This document shows, piece by piece, positions 6,035-7,395 of a stretch of DNA of 7,395 bases (positions are counted from its first letter, which is position 1; each line of letters starts with the position of its first letter). Under the pieces are notes generated by a model. That model made no database searches. It was given only the letters and a program-made list of their open reading frames with translations, and was not told the DNA's origin. Source of the DNA: Omnitrophica bacterium RBG_13_46_9 (GTDB lineage Bacteria > Omnitrophota > Gorgyraeia > JABMRN01 > RBG-13-46-9); NCBI GenBank assembly GCA_001804045.1, contig MHFD01000009.1, positions 30,819 to 38,213 on the forward strand. The letters are read 5' to 3'. Both the position numbers and the translations under genes were made by a program.

Positions 6035-6157
6035 TGAACCAGAAAGCCACGCCTGTAAGGGCTTGGATGAATGGCTTTCGGTTCAGGGTTTCGCTCCACC
6101 GATAGAGCGGAACCCTGTAAAAAGAGAAGCCACCGCTGTAAGGCGGTGGAGCTTCAC
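6035..6157 (+). mobile_element. Three-hairpin structured element, possible orphan IS200/IS605 right end (omega-RNA-like)
   Basis: Most of the 215-base gap between PilZ and the protease is a row of three strong stem-loops. Stem 1 pairs 6035-6049 with 6072-6085: 14 pairs with one bulged A at 6041 and a 22-base loop. Stem 2 pairs 6084-6096 with 6105-6117: 13 pairs, one of them G-U, with an 8-base loop; it shares two bases with stem 1. Stem 3 pairs CCACCGC (6130-6136) with GCGGTGG (6143-6149) around the loop TGTAAG, extended by GAAG/CTTC (6126-6129 / 6152-6155) after a two-base bulge. None is followed by a T tract, so they are not ordinary terminators. A GC-rich terminal hairpin running into 'GG-AG-CTTCAC' matches my memory of IS200/IS605 and TnpB right ends, which are transcribed as guide (omega) RNA; there the guide would begin after 6157. 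No TnpA or TnpB gene is present. A 23-residue frame at 6034-6105 starting MNQKATPVRAW might be a TnpB C-terminal relic. Alternatives: dispersed palindromic repeat or cis-regulatory RNA of the protease gene. Confidence 0.5.
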
Positions 6158-6197
6158 ATTACGGCATCCAGCCTAAAAGCATGAAAAACCATAGACA

Positions 6198-6830
6198 ATG
6201 GGACTGATAACGCTTTTATTTAGAGACCCGATAGCGTTCCTTTTACTGGCCGTGCCGCTTCTCTATTCGGTGATCGCTCATGAAGTGGCTCATGGATGGG
6301 TCGCGTATTTTTTTGGAGATGATACAGCTAAAAGCTCGGGCAGGCTATCGCTTAATCCGGCGCTGCACCTTGATCTTATTGGGACAATCGCGCTTTTTAT
6401 TGTGGGTTTCGGATGGGCGAAGCCTGTCCCCGTCAATTACGGCAGACTGAAAAACTTTCGCCTGGGTCTGATCTTCGTTTCGCTGGCGGGTTGCATGACC
6501 AATATATTTATCGCCACGGCCGCGATATTTTTACTGAGACTTCATGCCGCCGCCGCGCGACCTTTTATAGCGACTGTCCTTTTAACTGTAGCAAAGATAA
6601 ATATTGTCCTTGGAGCTTTTAATCTGATACCCATTCCACCATTGGACGGTTCAAAAATACTTATGGGGTTCCTTCCGTCTGAAGGGCAGCGAAGTCTGGC
6701 CAGGCTGGAGCCTTACGGCTTTCCGATATTGCTGATTTTGATCTTTACAGGGTTTTTGGACCCGATGATAATTTTTGTCCAAAGACTGATCCTTGGTTTT
6801 ATATCTATGTTAATAGGTGCGTCAGGATGA
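6198..6830 (+). CDS. Site-2 protease family (M50) intramembrane metalloprotease, YwhC-like
   Basis: A 210-residue intramembrane zinc protease that cuts substrates within their membrane helices. The zinc motif HExxH is intact in the first helix as H28-E29-V-A-H32. The third ligand region appears in the fourth helix as NLIPIPPLDG (142-151), with D150. SLNPALHLDLIGTIALF (51-67) and the SLAGCMTN turn (95-102) are also characteristic of this compact group. About five hydrophobic helices are visible, near 12-33, 60-74, 89-113, 124-146 and 172-192. There is no PDZ domain, unlike RseP-type members, so it belongs to the short class whose substrates are mostly unknown. The ATG has no obvious Shine-Dalgarno, and the three-hairpin element ends 40 bases upstream. 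The stop is followed nine bases later by the next membrane-protein gene, so they form an operon. Confidence 0.93.
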   Translation: MGLITLLFRDPIAFLLLAVPLLYSVIAHEVAHGWVAYFFGDDTAKSSGRLSLNPALHLDLIGTIALFIVGFGWAKPVPVNYGRLKNFRLGLIFVSLAGCMTNIFIATAAIFLLRLHAAAARPFIATVLLTVAKINIVLGAFNLIPIPPLDGSKILMGFLPSEGQRSLARLEPYGFPILLILIFTGFLDPMIIFVQRLILGFISMLIGASG

Positions 6831-6839
6831 GGCGGTAAC

Positions 6840-7289
6840 ATGGAGAGGCATTCAAGCGGAATCAAGATATTTGCGATAGCGCTGGTCATATATGGCGTAA
6901 TAACTCTTTTAGGATTGGGCAGTTACAGCGATTTTAAACTTCTTTGCAAAGGATTTCCGCAAGCGGTTATTTTTATTATTTACATATTTGCCGTCGGTTA
7001 CGGCATATTAGGCATATTGTGCGGAAGCAGGATATTGAGAATGGAGGAGTGGGCAAGAAAGACAGCTGTTATGCTTGTTCTTATGAGTTTATTGCTGGGC
7101 TTGCTTATGAATCCCGTTATGTTCAGGAATTTGGAAGGCTTTTACGCGGAGAAAGGGCAAGCCGCGGCCGGCCTGGATCTGATCATCAAAAGCTATATAC
7201 TTTCCACGATAATCTTTACACTTTTTGAACTGTCTTTTGTATATTATTTTACGCGCACCAGGATAAAAGAACTGTTTAGAATAGATTGA
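6840..7289 (+). CDS. Small four-helix membrane protein with W-A-R-K motif
   Basis: A 149-residue protein not assigned to a named family. Four hydrophobic helices are visible, around 8-28, 42-62, 74-94 and 114-138, with short loops and a basic C-terminus (RTRIKELFRID). Between helices two and three is GSRILRMEEWARKTAVML. The 'G-x-L-(x)3-E-W-A-R-(K/R)' pattern recurs, from memory, in small uncharacterised membrane proteins of environmental bacteria. GAGG (6829-6832), overlapping the protease stop, lies seven bases before the ATG, so translation is probably coupled to the protease. That makes it a possible partner, substrate or regulator of the protease, which is inference from context only. Confidence 0.82.
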   Translation: MERHSSGIKIFAIALVIYGVITLLGLGSYSDFKLLCKGFPQAVIFIIYIFAVGYGILGILCGSRILRMEEWARKTAVMLVLMSLLLGLLMNPVMFRNLEGFYAEKGQAAAGLDLIIKSYILSTIIFTLFELSFVYYFTRTRIKELFRID

Positions 7290-7395
7290 CCTGCTTTTAT
7301 TCGGGAAAAGGGGCGCTTGAGCATATCTACATACGGTCGCGGGCGTGGTACCGGGTTTTCGGCTTGGCCGGGCGAAGGTGCGGCGGGTGGCGCGA
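7290..7395. other. Unassigned GC-rich, G-skewed window end
   Basis: The first 40 bases resemble the rest of the window. The last 65 (7331-7395) contain 47 G+C, with 32 G against 15 C on the plus strand. All three forward frames are open there simply because the sequence is GC-rich. One frame reads a glycine-rich YGRGRGTGFSAWPGEGAAGG with only a poorly spaced TTG start at 7317. I cannot say whether this is the beginning of a gene, a structured RNA or an unrelated sequence. Confidence 0.3.

Noticed and set aside
5983..6105. Read-through extension of the PilZ protein (40 codons open in the same frame after its TAG)
   Set aside because: The PilZ domain is complete at the stop, and the extension runs through the stem-loop element; an open run of this length is easily chance.
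6054..6142. CRISPR-like array suggested by the repeated TGTAA motif
   Set aside because: The repeats are five to eight bases long, embedded in different hairpins and irregularly spaced; there are no uniform repeats or spacers.
6035..6157. Rho-independent terminator for the PilZ operon
   Set aside because: None of the three stems is followed by a T-rich run, and three large stems in tandem exceed what a terminator needs.
5983..6197. Cyclic-di-GMP riboswitch next to the PilZ gene
   Set aside because: The array lies downstream of the PilZ gene and I see neither the GNRA-tetraloop/receptor pattern nor the conserved core of GEMM-type riboswitches.

Overview
The window is about 7.4 kb of bacterial chromosome with moderate GC in most genes. 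It looks like one contig of an uncultured Gram-negative-type bacterium. The gene style (compact YwhC-like site-2 protease, tiny multi-helix membrane proteins with a W-A-R-K motif, PilZ protein, flavodoxin, secreted PLD-like fragment, cell-surface glycosyltransferases) would suit the Omnitrophota/PVC neighbourhood. That placement is an impression from gene content and is held with low confidence; no rRNA or marker gene is present.

Layout. (1) Positions 1-1083 (+) hold the 3' part of a polytopic membrane protein with a soluble C-terminal beta-type domain; its reading frame is open to base 1, so the true start lies outside the window. (2) Positions 4491-1205 (-) hold a three-gene surface-polysaccharide operon. 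In transcription order it contains an unassigned glycosyltransferase-like protein with an HTKG motif, a GT4 glycosyltransferase joined to it by an ATGA overlap, and a second, more GC-rich GT4 glycosyltransferase 12 bases further on. (3) Positions 4492-4736 form a divergent control region. It carries two good back-to-back sigma-70-type promoters, one for the polysaccharide operon and one for a small exported PLD-like fragment (4737-4997, +) that has lost its catalytic half. (4) Positions 5025-5982 (+) carry a third strong-looking promoter, then a flavodoxin-family protein and, overlapping its ribosome-binding site, a c-di-GMP-binding PilZ protein with both canonical motifs. (5) Positions 5983-6197 contain no gene but an array of three long stem-loops. 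Its closest match in my memory is the right end / omega-RNA region of an IS200/IS605-family transposon without any TnpA or TnpB gene. (6) Positions 6198-7289 (+) hold a site-2 protease (M50) and a four-helix membrane protein as a pair. (7) The last 65 bases switch abruptly to 72% GC and are not assigned.

How it fits together. The left half builds or decorates a surface polysaccharide. The right half combines a redox protein, a c-di-GMP receptor and an intramembrane protease, which are parts of envelope signalling, though no direct link between them is shown. The most unusual item is the stand-alone structured element at 6035-6157.
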